The notes under the pieces: model-generated
Database searches by the model: none
Told to the model about the DNA's origin: nothing
What the model saw: the letters and a program-made list of their open reading frames with translations, nothing else
Translations under genes and position numbers: made by a program
Assembly (NCBI RefSeq): GCF_005889725.1
Contig: NZ_VCKX01000015.1
Location: 1 to 64,000, forward strand
DNA from: Nonomuraea zeae
GTDB taxonomy: Bacteria; Actinomycetota; Actinomycetes; Streptosporangiales; Streptosporangiaceae
Direction of reading: 5' to 3'
Length of the DNA: 64,000 nt
Shown here: positions 36,484-47,131 of the stretch, one piece after another
Layout of the letters: every line of letters starts with the position of its first letter
Numbering within the stretch: position 1 is the first letter of the stretch

Positions 36484-36989
36484 GCTCGCTTCCTATCCCG
36501 CGATCCGCCCGCGAGCCATCGGATTTTCCCGCGCGGTTTGAACACCGACAGCGCCGTCGCGGTCATGAGCAGGACGATCTGCGTGCCGAGCACGGCGACC
36601 TGACCCCACTGGCGAGTGGTCGCGACCGCGTCGCCGCCTTCGGTCGCCGCGGCCATTCCTTCGGGATCGAACAGGAACATTCCGAGGCAGATCACGATCA
36701 CCAGCAGGACGAGCTTGGCCGCCGTCCAGTAATGGCGAAACAGCCTCCAATGACTGGTCAGGGCCAGTGTGCAGCCGGTGATCAATGCGCTGAGGCTGAG
36801 TGGTATACCGCCCGCGAACACCAGTGCCGGCATCAACCGATAGGCAGCGTGCGCCAGCGCGTGGTCCTTTGTCAGCGCCGCCGCCGTATTCAGCACGACC
36901 AGCCCCCACACCTCTCCGAGCAGTGCGACGGAGACGACGATGTGGATAACCACCACGGTCTTGCGGATAGCCGGCCGCATCCCTCTCAC
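36480..36989 (-). CDS. Four-helix integral membrane protein
   Basis: The 169-residue protein has four predicted membrane helices (VVVIHIVVSVALLGEVWGLV, LMPALVFAGGIPLSLSALI, AAKLVLLVIVICLGMFLF, VLGTQIVLLMTATALSVF). The layout and the N-terminal RKTVVVIHIVVSV suggest a DUF2269-like small membrane protein. GTG 36989 follows GGAGG by four bases; ATG 36980 is an alternative. It is coupled to the methyltransferase remnant. Function unknown. Confidence 0.72.
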   Translation of the reverse strand: MRGMRPAIRKTVVVIHIVVSVALLGEVWGLVVLNTAAALTKDHALAHAAYRLMPALVFAGGIPLSLSALITGCTLALTSHWRLFRHYWTAAKLVLLVIVICLGMFLFDPEGMAAATEGGDAVATTRQWGQVAVLGTQIVLLMTATALSVFKPRGKIRWLAGGSRDRKRA

Positions 36990-37388
36990 CTGACCTCCGG
37001 ATTCGGGAACTCGCGGCCATCCTCGCCGCTTTGTTCGGCCCTGACGTCAGCCCCAGGTAGACGCTATGCGTACGCCGATCGGCGTACGGCGATTCTCAAG
37101 TTTGGGGTGATCATTGCCTAAACGGCGGTGAACGGCAGGCCCTTCGGACGCGCGGTCAGGCCAAATAATTGTTGTTCCCCCACATTCTCGTGCTGCATAT
37201 GTACCGCGCGTCTTCGATGAGCTCTAAAACCGATCACCAAGAAATCGAGGTGCCCCCTTGACCTCGGGGATAGGTTTTCGAGTTGCGGTTTTCGCCGCCT
37301 GCCGCGATGGTTATTGGCGGCACCTCACAGCCCTGCACAAACGACTATGGCGCCGGAATTCCGCGCCGATCCATGGAGGAAAGCAAAC
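36990..37388. other. Intergenic region with a 20-bp palindrome
   Basis: No gene is supportable here. It holds the perfect palindrome CGTACGCCGATCGGCGTACG at 37070-37089. It also holds a small hairpin (CGAGGT...ACCTCG, about 37240-37265) and, at its right end, a leader of about 70 bp resembling that of the second mini-protein gene at 38941. Confidence 0.6.
37070..37089. promoter_or_regulatory. Perfect 20-bp palindrome
   Basis: CGTACGCCGATCGGCGTACG reads identically on both strands with no spacer. It lies 81 bp upstream of the start of the minus-strand membrane-protein gene and about 300 bp before the mini-protein gene. A dimeric regulator site is the simplest reading. Confidence 0.5.
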
Positions 37389-37655
37389 ATGATCCGTCGC
37401 ATTCTGGCCGGTGCAGCAATCGCAGCCGTCGCCTTCGGCTTCTCCGCCGGCGCGGCCTCTGCCGACGTCGGCCCCAACCCGCACAACAGCGGCCAGAGCA
37501 TCCTGAGCCAGCTGAGCATCCTCGACGACCTGACCGCTCTCAACGACGTGCTGAACGACTCGGTCAAGTACATCGACATCCTCACGCTGCTGCACCTGAA
37601 CGACATCGACGCCGACATCCTGAACAACGAGCAGGACACGGGCGACAACAACTGA
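37389..37655 (+). CDS. Secreted mini-protein A (paralogue of 38941-39207)
   Basis: The 88-residue precursor has a signal peptide (MIRRILAGAAIAAVAFGFSA, cleaved near ASA-DVGPN). The mature peptide of about 62 residues is Leu/Asp/Asn-rich: SILSQLSILDDLTALNDVL, VKYIDILTLLHLNDID, ending GDNN. No Cys is present. The ATG is preceded by GGAGGAAAGCAAAC. It is about 75% identical to mini-protein B. I do not recognise a characterised family; it is not a chaplin or rodlin by motif. It is likely an extracellular or surface peptide. Confidence 0.78.
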   Translation: MIRRILAGAAIAAVAFGFSAGAASADVGPNPHNSGQSILSQLSILDDLTALNDVLNDSVKYIDILTLLHLNDIDADILNNEQDTGDNN

Positions 37656-37959
37656 CGGCTCCTCGCGTGGCGTAGGCAGGAAGATGATCGGCGGCTCCCC
37701 TTCTGAACGGGAGAGCATGCCCGGCCAAGGTCGTCTTCCTGGTGCCTTGAGGTGAACCGATGAACGGCCGTGGACTTTCGCGAAGCCACGGCACGGGCTT
37801 GGTGCGCACCGAGCTCACTGCGCCGCGTGGCCCAGGTCGATCACTGCAGGACGACCTGGGCCGCGCGGCCGCTGTCGTGAAAGGCCGCGAGCCGGCGGCC
37901 GGCGCTCACCCGCCGGCGTCGCTCGCGGGCGCTCACCCGCCGGCGTCGCCCGGAGGCGC
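37656..37959. other. Intergenic region with direct repeats
   Basis: No gene is evident. GGCGCTCACCCGCCGGCGTC occurs twice (around 37900 and 37928), and GC-rich inverted stretches near 37890 could form a terminator for the convergent C40 gene. Frames through this segment are unsupported. Confidence 0.5.
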
Positions 37960-38643
37960 CTACTCGTCGACGTCGCCCGCCTCGTCCGGCGGATCGACGT
38001 TCGCCGCTCTCCCCGTCGGCCGTACCGCCCCCATGAAGGTCGTCCTGTCCAGCGGATCCACCCGGACGAACTGCCCGGTGTACGGCGCGTGCACCATTCT
38101 GGTCGCGTCCACGGCCACCGCGACGTGCTCGGGCCCGGAGCGGCTCGCGTCGTTGTCGTAGAAGACCAGGTCGCCGGGCTCGATCTCCTCCTTGGCCACC
38201 TTGATCCCCGACCGCCACTGCTCGTACGTCGTCGTGCCGATCGACACCCCGGCCCGCGCCCACGCGTACTCCGTGAGCCCCGAGCAGTCGAACCCCCTGA
38301 CCTTGGCCCCCTTGCCGATCCCGAAGCCGGGCCCGCGTATCCCGCCGCCGCCCCACGAGTACGGGACGCCGATCATCTCCAACGCCGCCCGCACGGCTAT
38401 CGCGCCGCCCGCGGACCGAGCCGCTCCGGGCGCATATCCCACCTGCGCGCAAACGCCCCCGGGCGCCATATGGCAGCCATTCACCGCCAGCGCGGGAGTG
38501 GAATGCGAGACGAACATAATCGCCGGCGTGATTGCTGTCAGCAGCAGCGGACACAGTCCATTCATGACATATTCAGTGCTCCCGTGACTCGTTCGCGCCC
38601 GAGGATCGCCGCGGCGCGTGCCAGGCCGTTCTCCCGCTAGCAT
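37960..38643 (-). CDS. NlpC/P60 (C40) cell-wall hydrolase
   Basis: This secreted peptidoglycan hydrolase has the catalytic Cys in GFDCSGLTEYAW, His in GPEHVAVAVD and third polar residue in MVHAPYTG. Its core is a single C40 domain of about 130 residues (ALEMIGVPYSWGGGG). The hydrophobic signal segment (NGLCPLLLTAITPAIMFV) is preceded by a basic stretch if the ATG at 38643 is used. That ATG follows AAGGAGG with very short spacing; the ATG at 38565 is the alternative. It cleaves stem-peptide bonds outside the cell. It lies between two paralogous secreted mini-protein genes. Confidence 0.82.
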   Translation of the reverse strand: MLAGERPGTRRGDPRARTSHGSTEYVMNGLCPLLLTAITPAIMFVSHSTPALAVNGCHMAPGGVCAQVGYAPGAARSAGGAIAVRAALEMIGVPYSWGGGGIRGPGFGIGKGAKVRGFDCSGLTEYAWARAGVSIGTTTYEQWRSGIKVAKEEIEPGDLVFYDNDASRSGPEHVAVAVDATRMVHAPYTGQFVRVDPLDRTTFMGAVRPTGRAANVDPPDEAGDVDE

Positions 38644-38678
38644 TCCTCCTTTTCTATGGGGATAAAACGCCCTTTGGT

Positions 38679-38697
38679 CATACGGGATGCCCGTATG
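38679..38697. promoter_or_regulatory. Inverted repeat between C40 hydrolase and mini-protein B
   Basis: CATACGGG-ATG-CCCGTATG is a perfect 8-bp inverted repeat flanked by a direct repeat GGTCATA on both sides. It lies about 36 bp upstream of the hydrolase start, a likely operator. Confidence 0.5.
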
Positions 38698-38800
38698 GTC
38701 ATAAGATGAAAATTTGCCGTTAACATCCCCCGGGCAAATCCCACCGAGTCGGTACATATCCGGACGAGATATGAACAATGGCCAAGGAATTGGGAAGCGC

Positions 38801-38822
38801 ATTTGACTTCGACTTAGCTAAG
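38801..38822 (+). promoter_or_regulatory. Possible -35 and palindrome upstream of mini-protein B
   Basis: TTTGACTTCGA contains a -35-like TTGACT, and it is followed by the perfect palindrome CTTAGCTAAG at 38813-38822. No convincing -10 is seen, so this is tentative. Confidence 0.3.
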
Positions 38823-38940
38823 CCAAGTTGCGGCGCGCCGACGGAGCACGAGATTGTTATTCCCGGAATCTCGCAGCCCTGTGCGAGCGATTTACGATGA
38901 CGCGCATTCCGCGCCGATTCCGACGAAGGAGAAGTAGAAA

Positions 38941-39207
38941 ATGATGCGTCGCATTCTGGCCGGTGCAGCGATCGCGGGCTTCCTGTTCGGGTTCACGGCC
39001 ACGAGCGCCTCGGCCGACGTCGGCCCCAACCCGCTCAACAAGGACAAGCAGATCCTGAGCCAGCTCAGCATCCTCGACGACGTGACGCTACTCAACGACG
39101 TCCTCAACGACTCGGTGAAGTACATCGACGTCCTCACTGCGCTGCACCTGCAGGACATCGACCTCGACGTCCTCAACAACGAGAAGAACACGGGCGACAA
39201 CAACTGA
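38941..39207 (+). CDS. Secreted mini-protein B (paralogue of 37389-37655)
   Basis: The 88-residue precursor has a signal peptide MMRRILAGAAIAGFLFGFTA and cleavage near ASA-DVGPN. The mature peptide ILSQLSILDDVTLLNDVL, VKYIDVLTALHLQDID, ends in GDNN exactly like paralogue A. AAGGAG precedes the ATG. The upstream 60-70 bp share blocks with paralogue A (CGCAGCCCTG, ATTCCGCGCCGAT). Duplication of the gene with its leader is therefore likely. Function unknown; possible surface or signalling peptide. Confidence 0.78.
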   Translation: MMRRILAGAAIAGFLFGFTATSASADVGPNPLNKDKQILSQLSILDDVTLLNDVLNDSVKYIDVLTALHLQDIDLDVLNNEKNTGDNN

Positions 39208-39602
39208 CCCGCTTCGGGCGGAGTCGGCCCACCCGCGCGCCCGTACGCCTGATCTGAAGGCGCTCCGGCAGCCACGAACCCCTCGTGGCGGCACCTTGCC
39301 GGAGCGTCCCCAGGTCGGCTGCGCACGAGGATGCCGGGCAGCGGCACTCCGCTCCTGGCCGGAGCGCCTCCGAGCAGGCCCGAGCCCCGCACGCCCGCAG
39401 CCGGCGCGGGCGACGGGGCCGGCCTGCTCGGCAGGCGTCGCGCGTCATAATTTCCCCGCAATTCGGTCATTTCATCGCGAAAATTGCATAGTGAAACATA
39501 GTCGCCTGTAGCCTGGTTTCGGGCTAATCGTCAGGCATGGCGGTCATGCCCTGTAGATGGCAGATCCAGCTACAACCCCCGAATGCACACGTTGGGGGTG
39601 CT
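39208..39602. other. Intergenic region with nested hairpin
   Basis: No convincing gene is present. The segment holds a nested hairpin at 39261-39306 and then GC-rich sequence. An AT-richer stretch from 39450 to 39520 probably contains the promoter of the STAS gene. Confidence 0.5.
39261..39306 (+). terminator. Nested hairpin downstream of mini-protein B
   Basis: CGCTCCGGCA (39261-39270) pairs perfectly with TGCCGGAGCG (39297-39306), and GCCACGA (39271-39277) pairs with TCGTGGC (39283-39289) inside it. It lies 54 bp after the stop codon and has no T-run; termination or mRNA stabilisation are both possible. Confidence 0.6.
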
Positions 39603-42153
<2,551 letters not shown>

Positions 42154-43539
42154 TCAGCGGGCCACCTCGACGTTCTCCAGCACCCCGAGCGCGTCGGGCA
42201 CCAGGATCGCGACCGAGTAGTAGGCGCTGACCAGGTAGGACGAGACGGCCTTGGCGTCGATGCCGGTGAACTTGACGCCCAGCCCCGGCTCGCGCTCGCC
42301 AGGGACGCCGCGCTGGTAGAGGCCGACCACTCCCGAGTCCTTCTCGCCGGTCCGCAGGACGAGGATCGAGCTGGTGCCTTCGCGGCTGACCGGGATCTTG
42401 TCGCAGGGCAGCAGGGGCACGCCGCGCCAGGCCGTCACCCTCCTGCCCTCGATCTCGGCGCTGTCGGGATAGACGCCCTGGGCACTGCACTGCCGGTGGA
42501 AGGCGGCGATGGCGCGCGGGTGGGCCAGGAAGAACCGCGACCGCTTCCTGCGGCAGAGCAGCTCGTCGAGGTCGTCGGGGCCGGGCGGGCCGGTACGGGG
42601 CTGGATCCGCTGCGCGGGGTCGGCGTTGTGCAGCAGCCCGAAGTCCCGGTTGCTGACCAGCTCCCTCTCCTGCGACTCGCGCACCGCCTCGATGGTCAGG
42701 CCGAGCTGCTCCTCGGTCTGGTCCTTCGGTGCGCTGTACAGGTCGGCGACCCGGGTGTGGACCCGCAGCACGGTCTGCGACACGCTCAGCGCGTATTCGC
42801 GGGGCCCCGGGTCGTAGTCGGCGAACGTGCCGGGGAGCACCGGCTCGCCCCGGTGCCCCGCCGCGGTGACGATGGCGGCCTCGCCCCACTTGTTCCTGGG
42901 CGCGGCCAGCCGGGCGCGGTGGCGTTCGAGCTGCGCGGCGAGCGCGGGCGACTGGGTGGTCAGCGCGTGGAGCTCCTGCCGGGGCAGGGCCAGCACCGTG
43001 CACGCGGTGCCGGCCTCCAGCGTGTAGTCCCAGGTCCCGCCCTCGTCCGGCCGGTCGGCGCCCGCGTGGTCGCCGCCGGCCAGCGCGCCCAGGACGACGC
43101 GGTCGCCGTACGGGCCCTGCTGGACCTTGCGCACCTTGCCGCGGACGACGAGGAGCAGCTCGTCGGCCGGTCGCCCGGCCCGCGCGATCGTGCCGCCCGG
43201 CGCGAACTCCCGCTGCTCGAAGAGCCTCGCGAGCGTGTCGAGCACGCGATCGTCATCGAGCCCGCGCAGGAGTGGCAGCTCGGTCAGACTGGGCGGGACC
43301 ACGCGGACCCGGGCGCCCGTGTGGGCGAAGCTCACCCGGCCGCCCCCGACCGCGTACGTGAGCCGCCGGTTGACCCGGTAGACGCCGCCGGGGACGTCCA
43401 CCCACGGCAGCATCCGCAGCAGCCAGCGCGGTGAGATCTCCTGCATCTGCGGCGACGTCTTGGTCGTCGTGGCGAGCCTGCGCGCCGCCGCGGTGTCGAG
43501 ACTCAGCCGCTGGTCCTGCTCCGTCAACTCCAGCACCAT
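42154..43539 (-). CDS. Family 2B encapsulin shell protein B (cNMP-binding-like insert)
   Basis: This 461-residue HK97-fold shell protein is of the EshA type. The N-arm has [21 protein letters not shown] cyclic-nucleotide-binding-like insert lies at about residues 95-205 ([32 protein letters not shown]). The shell domain follows with [49 protein letters not shown] and a C-terminal [19 protein letters not shown]. The insert has lost the Gly-Glu of the phosphate-binding cassette ([10 protein letters not shown]), so nucleotide binding is doubtful. It lies between shell A and geosmin synthase with gaps of about 25 bp. Confidence 0.88.
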   Translation of the reverse strand: MVLELTEQDQRLSLDTAAARRLATTTKTSPQMQEISPRWLLRMLPWVDVPGGVYRVNRRLTYAVGGGRVSFAHTGARVRVVPPSLTELPLLRGLDDDRVLDTLARLFEQREFAPGGTIARAGRPADELLLVVRGKVRKVQQGPYGDRVVLGALAGGDHAGADRPDEGGTWDYTLEAGTACTVLALPRQELHALTTQSPALAAQLERHRARLAAPRNKWGEAAIVTAAGHRGEPVLPGTFADYDPGPREYALSVSQTVLRVHTRVADLYSAPKDQTEEQLGLTIEAVRESQERELVSNRDFGLLHNADPAQRIQPRTGPPGPDDLDELLCRRKRSRFFLAHPRAIAAFHRQCSAQGVYPDSAEIEGRRVTAWRGVPLLPCDKIPVSREGTSSILVLRTGEKDSGVVGLYQRGVPGEREPGLGVKFTGIDAKAVSSYLVSAYYSVAILVPDALGVLENVEVAR

Positions 43540-43564
43540 CCACCGATCGGATCGGACGAGGGGA

Positions 43565-44974
43565 CTAACCGTTGCGGCCGAGCTCGACGTCCTCCAGCAC
43601 GCCGAGCGCGTCGGGCACCAGGACGGCCGCCGAGTAGTAGGCGCTGACCAGGTAGGAGATGACGGCCTTCTCGTTGATGTTCATGAAGCGGACGGAGAGG
43701 CTGGGCTGGTATTCGTCGGGGATGCCGGTCTGGTGCAGGCCGATGACGCCCTGGTTCTCCTGGCCCGTGCGCAGCAGCAGGAACGACGTCGTCCGCGTGC
43801 CCGAAACTGGGATCTTGTTGCACGGGAAGATCGGGATGCCCCGCCAGGCCGGCACCCGGTGCCCGTTGACCTCGCTGGACTGCGGGTAGACGCCGCGCTT
43901 GCTGCACTCCCTGCCGAACGCGGCGATGGCCTGCGGGTGGGCCAGGAAGAACGCCGGGTCCTTCCACACGGTGGCCAGCAGGTCGTCGAGGTCGTCGGGG
44001 GTCGGCGGGCCCGAGCGGGTGCGGATGCGCTGGCTGAAGTCGGCGTTGTGGAGCAGGCCGAACTCCCTGTTGTTGATCAGCTCGTGCTCCTGGCGCTCGC
44101 GCAGGGCCTCGACCGTGAGGCGGAGCTGCTGGTCGAGCTGGTTCATCGGCTGGTTGTACAGGTCGGAGACCCGGCTGTGCACGCGCAGGACCGTCTGGGC
44201 CACGCTCAGCTCGTACTCGCGGGGGCTCTGCTCGTAGTCCACGAACGTGCCGGGCAGCACGGCCTCGCCGGTGTGGCCGGAGGACATGTCGATCGCGGCC
44301 TCGCCGTAGTCGTTCTGGGCGTGGCTGCCGCTCTCGCGCCAGCCGTCCAGGTGCGCGCGCAGCGCGGCGGACTGGCCGGCGACCTGTTCGAAGTCTCGCC
44401 TGGAGAGCGTGAGCACGGTGGTGGCCGTCTTGGCCCGCGCGCTGAATTCGTACTGGTCGCCGTCGGTCAGGACCTGCTCGCCGAAGTAGTCGCCGTCGGC
44501 CAGGACGCCGAGGTTCTGCTCGTCACCGTACGCACCCTGCCCGACCTTGCGCACGCGGCCGTGGGCGATCAGCACGAGCTGGTCCACCGGCCGGCCCTCG
44601 CCGACGATCTCCTCATCCGGCTCGACCTCGCGCTGCGTGAAACGGGCCGCCAGCGCTTCCAGCACCTCCATGTCCTCGAAACCGCGCAGCATGGGCAGCT
44701 CGGTGAGCTCGGCGGGGATCACCCGGACGATCGAGCCCGTCGTGCTGAAGGTGATGCGGCCGTCGCCCAGCGTGTAGGTCAGCCGCCGGTTGACCCTGAA
44801 CACACCGCCCGAGCACTGCACCCACGGCAGCAGCCGCAGCAGCCAGCGGGAAGTGATCTCCTGCATCTGCGGCGGCGTCTTGGTGGTGGTCGAAAGCTGC
44901 TTGGCGGCATCGGTGCTCAGGCTGAGCTGGCCGTTGCCGTTCTCGGGTGCGGGCGAGTTCGTCGTTTCGGTCAT
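43565..44974 (-). CDS. Family 2B encapsulin shell protein A (cNMP-binding-like insert)
   Basis: This 469-residue HK97-fold shell protein is paralogous to shell B. It has [20 protein letters not shown] at the N-arm, a cNMP-binding-like insert at about 105-215 ([40 protein letters not shown]), and shell segments [33 protein letters not shown] and [19 protein letters not shown]. The insert keeps the Gly-Glu of the binding cassette but lacks the following Arg-Ser. In this family the shell encloses terpene cyclases or prenyl synthases. It is the third gene of the operon and precedes shell B. Confidence 0.9.
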   Translation of the reverse strand: MTETTNSPAPENGNGQLSLSTDAAKQLSTTTKTPPQMQEITSRWLLRLLPWVQCSGGVFRVNRRLTYTLGDGRITFSTTGSIVRVIPAELTELPMLRGFEDMEVLEALAARFTQREVEPDEEIVGEGRPVDQLVLIAHGRVRKVGQGAYGDEQNLGVLADGDYFGEQVLTDGDQYEFSARAKTATTVLTLSRRDFEQVAGQSAALRAHLDGWRESGSHAQNDYGEAAIDMSSGHTGEAVLPGTFVDYEQSPREYELSVAQTVLRVHSRVSDLYNQPMNQLDQQLRLTVEALRERQEHELINNREFGLLHNADFSQRIRTRSGPPTPDDLDDLLATVWKDPAFFLAHPQAIAAFGRECSKRGVYPQSSEVNGHRVPAWRGIPIFPCNKIPVSGTRTTSFLLLRTGQENQGVIGLHQTGIPDEYQPSLSVRFMNINEKAVISYLVSAYYSAAVLVPDALGVLEDVELGRNG

Positions 44975-45004
44975 CGTGTCTTTACCGCCTATCTCGGTGA
45001 GGGC

Positions 45005-45946
45005 CTAGCGGGGGTTGCGTACGGATCGGAGCTCAAGAGGCAGCGAGAACGTGAGGGTCTCCTCGGTCAAGGTCACGGGCTCCACGTCGGCGAACCCGCG
45101 GGTGGCGAGCCAGTCGATTAAGTCCTCGACCAGCCGTTCGGGGACGGAGGCGCCGGAGGTGACCCCGACGGTCTCCACGCCTTCCAACCACCGCTCGTCG
45201 GCGTCGGCGGCCCTGTCGACCAGGTAGGCCGCGTCCGCGCCCGCGTGCCGGGCGACCTCCACCAGCCGCTGGGAGTTGGAGGAGTTGGCCGAGCCGACGA
45301 CGATGACCAGCTCGCACTGGGGGGCGATCCTGGTGATCGCCTCCTGGCGGTTCTGGCTGGCGTAGCAGATGTCGTCGCTGGGCGGGTCGACCAGGTTGGG
45401 GAAGCGCTCGCGCAGGCTCGTGACGGCGGCCATGGTCTCGTCCACGGCCAGCGTGGTCTGCGACAGCCAGCTCACCCGTCCTGAGCCGCTCGCGGTCACC
45501 TCGTCGGGCCGCGCCGGGTCCACGACGTGGATGCGGTCTGGGGCCTCGCCGATGGTGCCCTCGACCTCCTCGTGCTCGGCGTGGCCGATGAGCACGATCT
45601 CGTAGCCCGCCCCGGCCAGGCGCGCGGCCTCCTTGTGGACCTTGGTGACCAGGGGACAGGTCGCGTCGATCGTCCGCAGCGCGCGCCGCCCGGCCTCCTC
45701 CTTGACCGCGGGGGAGACGCCGTGCGCGGAGAAGACGACCAGTGAGCCGCCGGGCACCTCGTCGAGCTCGTCGACGAAGATCGCGCCGCGTCTGGTGAGG
45801 TCGTCGACCACGTAGGTGTTGTGGACGATCTGCTTGCGTACGTAGACGGGAGGACCGAAGCGCCTCAGCGCCTCCTCGACGGTGAGAATGGCACGTTCCA
45901 CGCCCGCGCAGTAGCCGCGCGGCGCCGCCAGAAGTATCCGACCCAT
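45005..45946 (-). CDS. ispH: 4-hydroxy-3-methylbut-2-enyl diphosphate reductase IspH
   Basis: The 313-residue iron-sulfur enzyme makes IPP and DMAPP in the last MEP step. The three cluster Cys are in [20 protein letters not shown] and [10 protein letters not shown]. Substrate and proton-relay residues include the [19 protein letters not shown] and [13 protein letters not shown] segments. It is the second gene of the encapsulin/geosmin operon, 12 bp after the prenyl synthase. An essential housekeeping ispH may exist elsewhere, in which case this is a dedicated copy. Confidence 0.95.
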   Translation of the reverse strand: MGRILLAAPRGYCAGVERAILTVEEALRRFGPPVYVRKQIVHNTYVVDDLTRRGAIFVDELDEVPGGSLVVFSAHGVSPAVKEEAGRRALRTIDATCPLVTKVHKEAARLAGAGYEIVLIGHAEHEEVEGTIGEAPDRIHVVDPARPDEVTASGSGRVSWLSQTTLAVDETMAAVTSLRERFPNLVDPPSDDICYASQNRQEAITRIAPQCELVIVVGSANSSNSQRLVEVARHAGADAAYLVDRAADADERWLEGVETVGVTSGASVPERLVEDLIDWLATRGFADVEPVTLTEETLTFSLPLELRSVRNPR

Positions 45947-45958
45947 GCGGGAGACCCC

Positions 45959-47008
45959 CTACTTGGTGCGGTGCGCGAGCTGGTCGGCCAGCAGCGCCAG
46001 CGCGCTCGCGGCCTCCGGCTCCATCCGGGCCGCCACCAGTGCGGGCAGGGCTTCGCGCACGCGCTCTTCGATCATTTCCTCGACCTTGGCCAGCGCGCCG
46101 GTGTCGCGCAGGATCTGGCGCAGCTCCTCGGCGCGCTCCTCGGTCAGCGCGGGGTTGCCGTGCCAGGTCCTGAGGTGGGCGAGCTGCAGGGGCGAGGAGT
46201 GGTGGACGGCGTGCGCGAGCAGCACGGTGTGCTTGCCCTCGCGCAGGTCGTCGAGCGCCGACTTGCCGGTCTCGGCGGCGCAGCCGAACGTGCCGAGCAC
46301 GTCGTCGCGCAGCTGGAACGCCTCGCCGAGCGGCAGGCCGAAGCGCGAGTAGGACTCCAGCAGCCCGATGGAGGCGCCGGCCAGCGCGCCGCCGATCTGC
46401 AGCGGCCGCTCGACGGTGTACTTGGCCGTCTTGAAGCGGATCACCGTGAGCGCCTCGTCCACGCTGGCACCCGAGCGGAGCTGGGCCAGGATGTCGAGGT
46501 ACTGGCCGCTGATGACCTCGGTGCGCATGGCGTCGAAGATGTGGTGCGCCGAGCGCAGCCGCTGCGGCTCGACCCCGCACGACGACAGCATCGTGTCGGA
46601 CCAGGCCAGGCTGAGCGTGCCGAGCAGGATGCCTCCCGCCTGGCCGAACGCCTCCGCCCCCGGGCCCGCGTGCAGCCCCGCCAGGCTCCTGTGCACGGTG
46701 GCCCGCCCGCGGCGCAGCTCGCTGCCGTCCATGATGTCGTCGTGGATGAGCAGCCCGGCGTGGCACAGCTCCAGCGCCGCGGCGGCGGTGATGATCTCAT
46801 CGGAGTCGCCTCCGCCCGCGCCCCGCCAGCCCCAGTAGCACAGCAGCGGCCTGATGCGCTTGCCGCCGCCGAGGATGAACTCGGTCAGCAACCGGTAGGC
46901 GGCCTCGACGTCCGGGTCGGCCACGGGCGCCCGCCAGGTCTCCAGGAAGCCCGTGAGGCGCTGGTCAATGCGTGACCCCACATGGTGCTGAGTGAAGCTC
47001 AGCGGCAT
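45959..47008 (-). CDS. Polyprenyl diphosphate synthase (short-chain type)
   Basis: The 349-residue all-helical isoprenyl diphosphate synthase has FILGGGKRIRPLLCYWG, the first Asp-rich motif HDDIMDGSELRRGR, FKTAKYTVERPLQIG and the second Asp-rich region FQLRDDVLGTFG. The product length (GPP, FPP or GGPP) cannot be read with certainty. FPP is the substrate needed by geosmin synthase. ATG 47008 lies 8 nt after AAGGAG; the upstream GTG is less likely. It is the first gene of the operon and lacks the long disordered N-terminus expected for a classical encapsulin cargo. Confidence 0.9.
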   Translation of the reverse strand: MPLSFTQHHVGSRIDQRLTGFLETWRAPVADPDVEAAYRLLTEFILGGGKRIRPLLCYWGWRGAGGGDSDEIITAAAALELCHAGLLIHDDIMDGSELRRGRATVHRSLAGLHAGPGAEAFGQAGGILLGTLSLAWSDTMLSSCGVEPQRLRSAHHIFDAMRTEVISGQYLDILAQLRSGASVDEALTVIRFKTAKYTVERPLQIGGALAGASIGLLESYSRFGLPLGEAFQLRDDVLGTFGCAAETGKSALDDLREGKHTVLLAHAVHHSSPLQLAHLRTWHGNPALTEERAEELRQILRDTGALAKVEEMIEERVREALPALVAARMEPEAASALALLADQLAHRTK

Positions 47009-47131
47009 CGGCACGGCTCCTTCGGTCGCTTGTTAGCTACCAATAGTTACTCATCCAATACGGAGCGTGTAAAGTGTCTTTTGTAGCTGGAGTTTTGTTT
47101 TGCCACAGCAGTCCCACGCACCGGGGATGCC
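47009..47131. promoter_or_regulatory. Divergent promoter region: prenyl synthase operon and dxs
   Basis: This 123-bp AT-rich region separates the two divergent transcription units. On the minus strand TTTACA and TAACTA, about 18 bp apart, could form a promoter. AGCTAC (47035-47040) and GTAGCT (47083-47088) are an inverted pair bracketing the centre. Shared control of both arms is therefore plausible. Confidence 0.5.
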
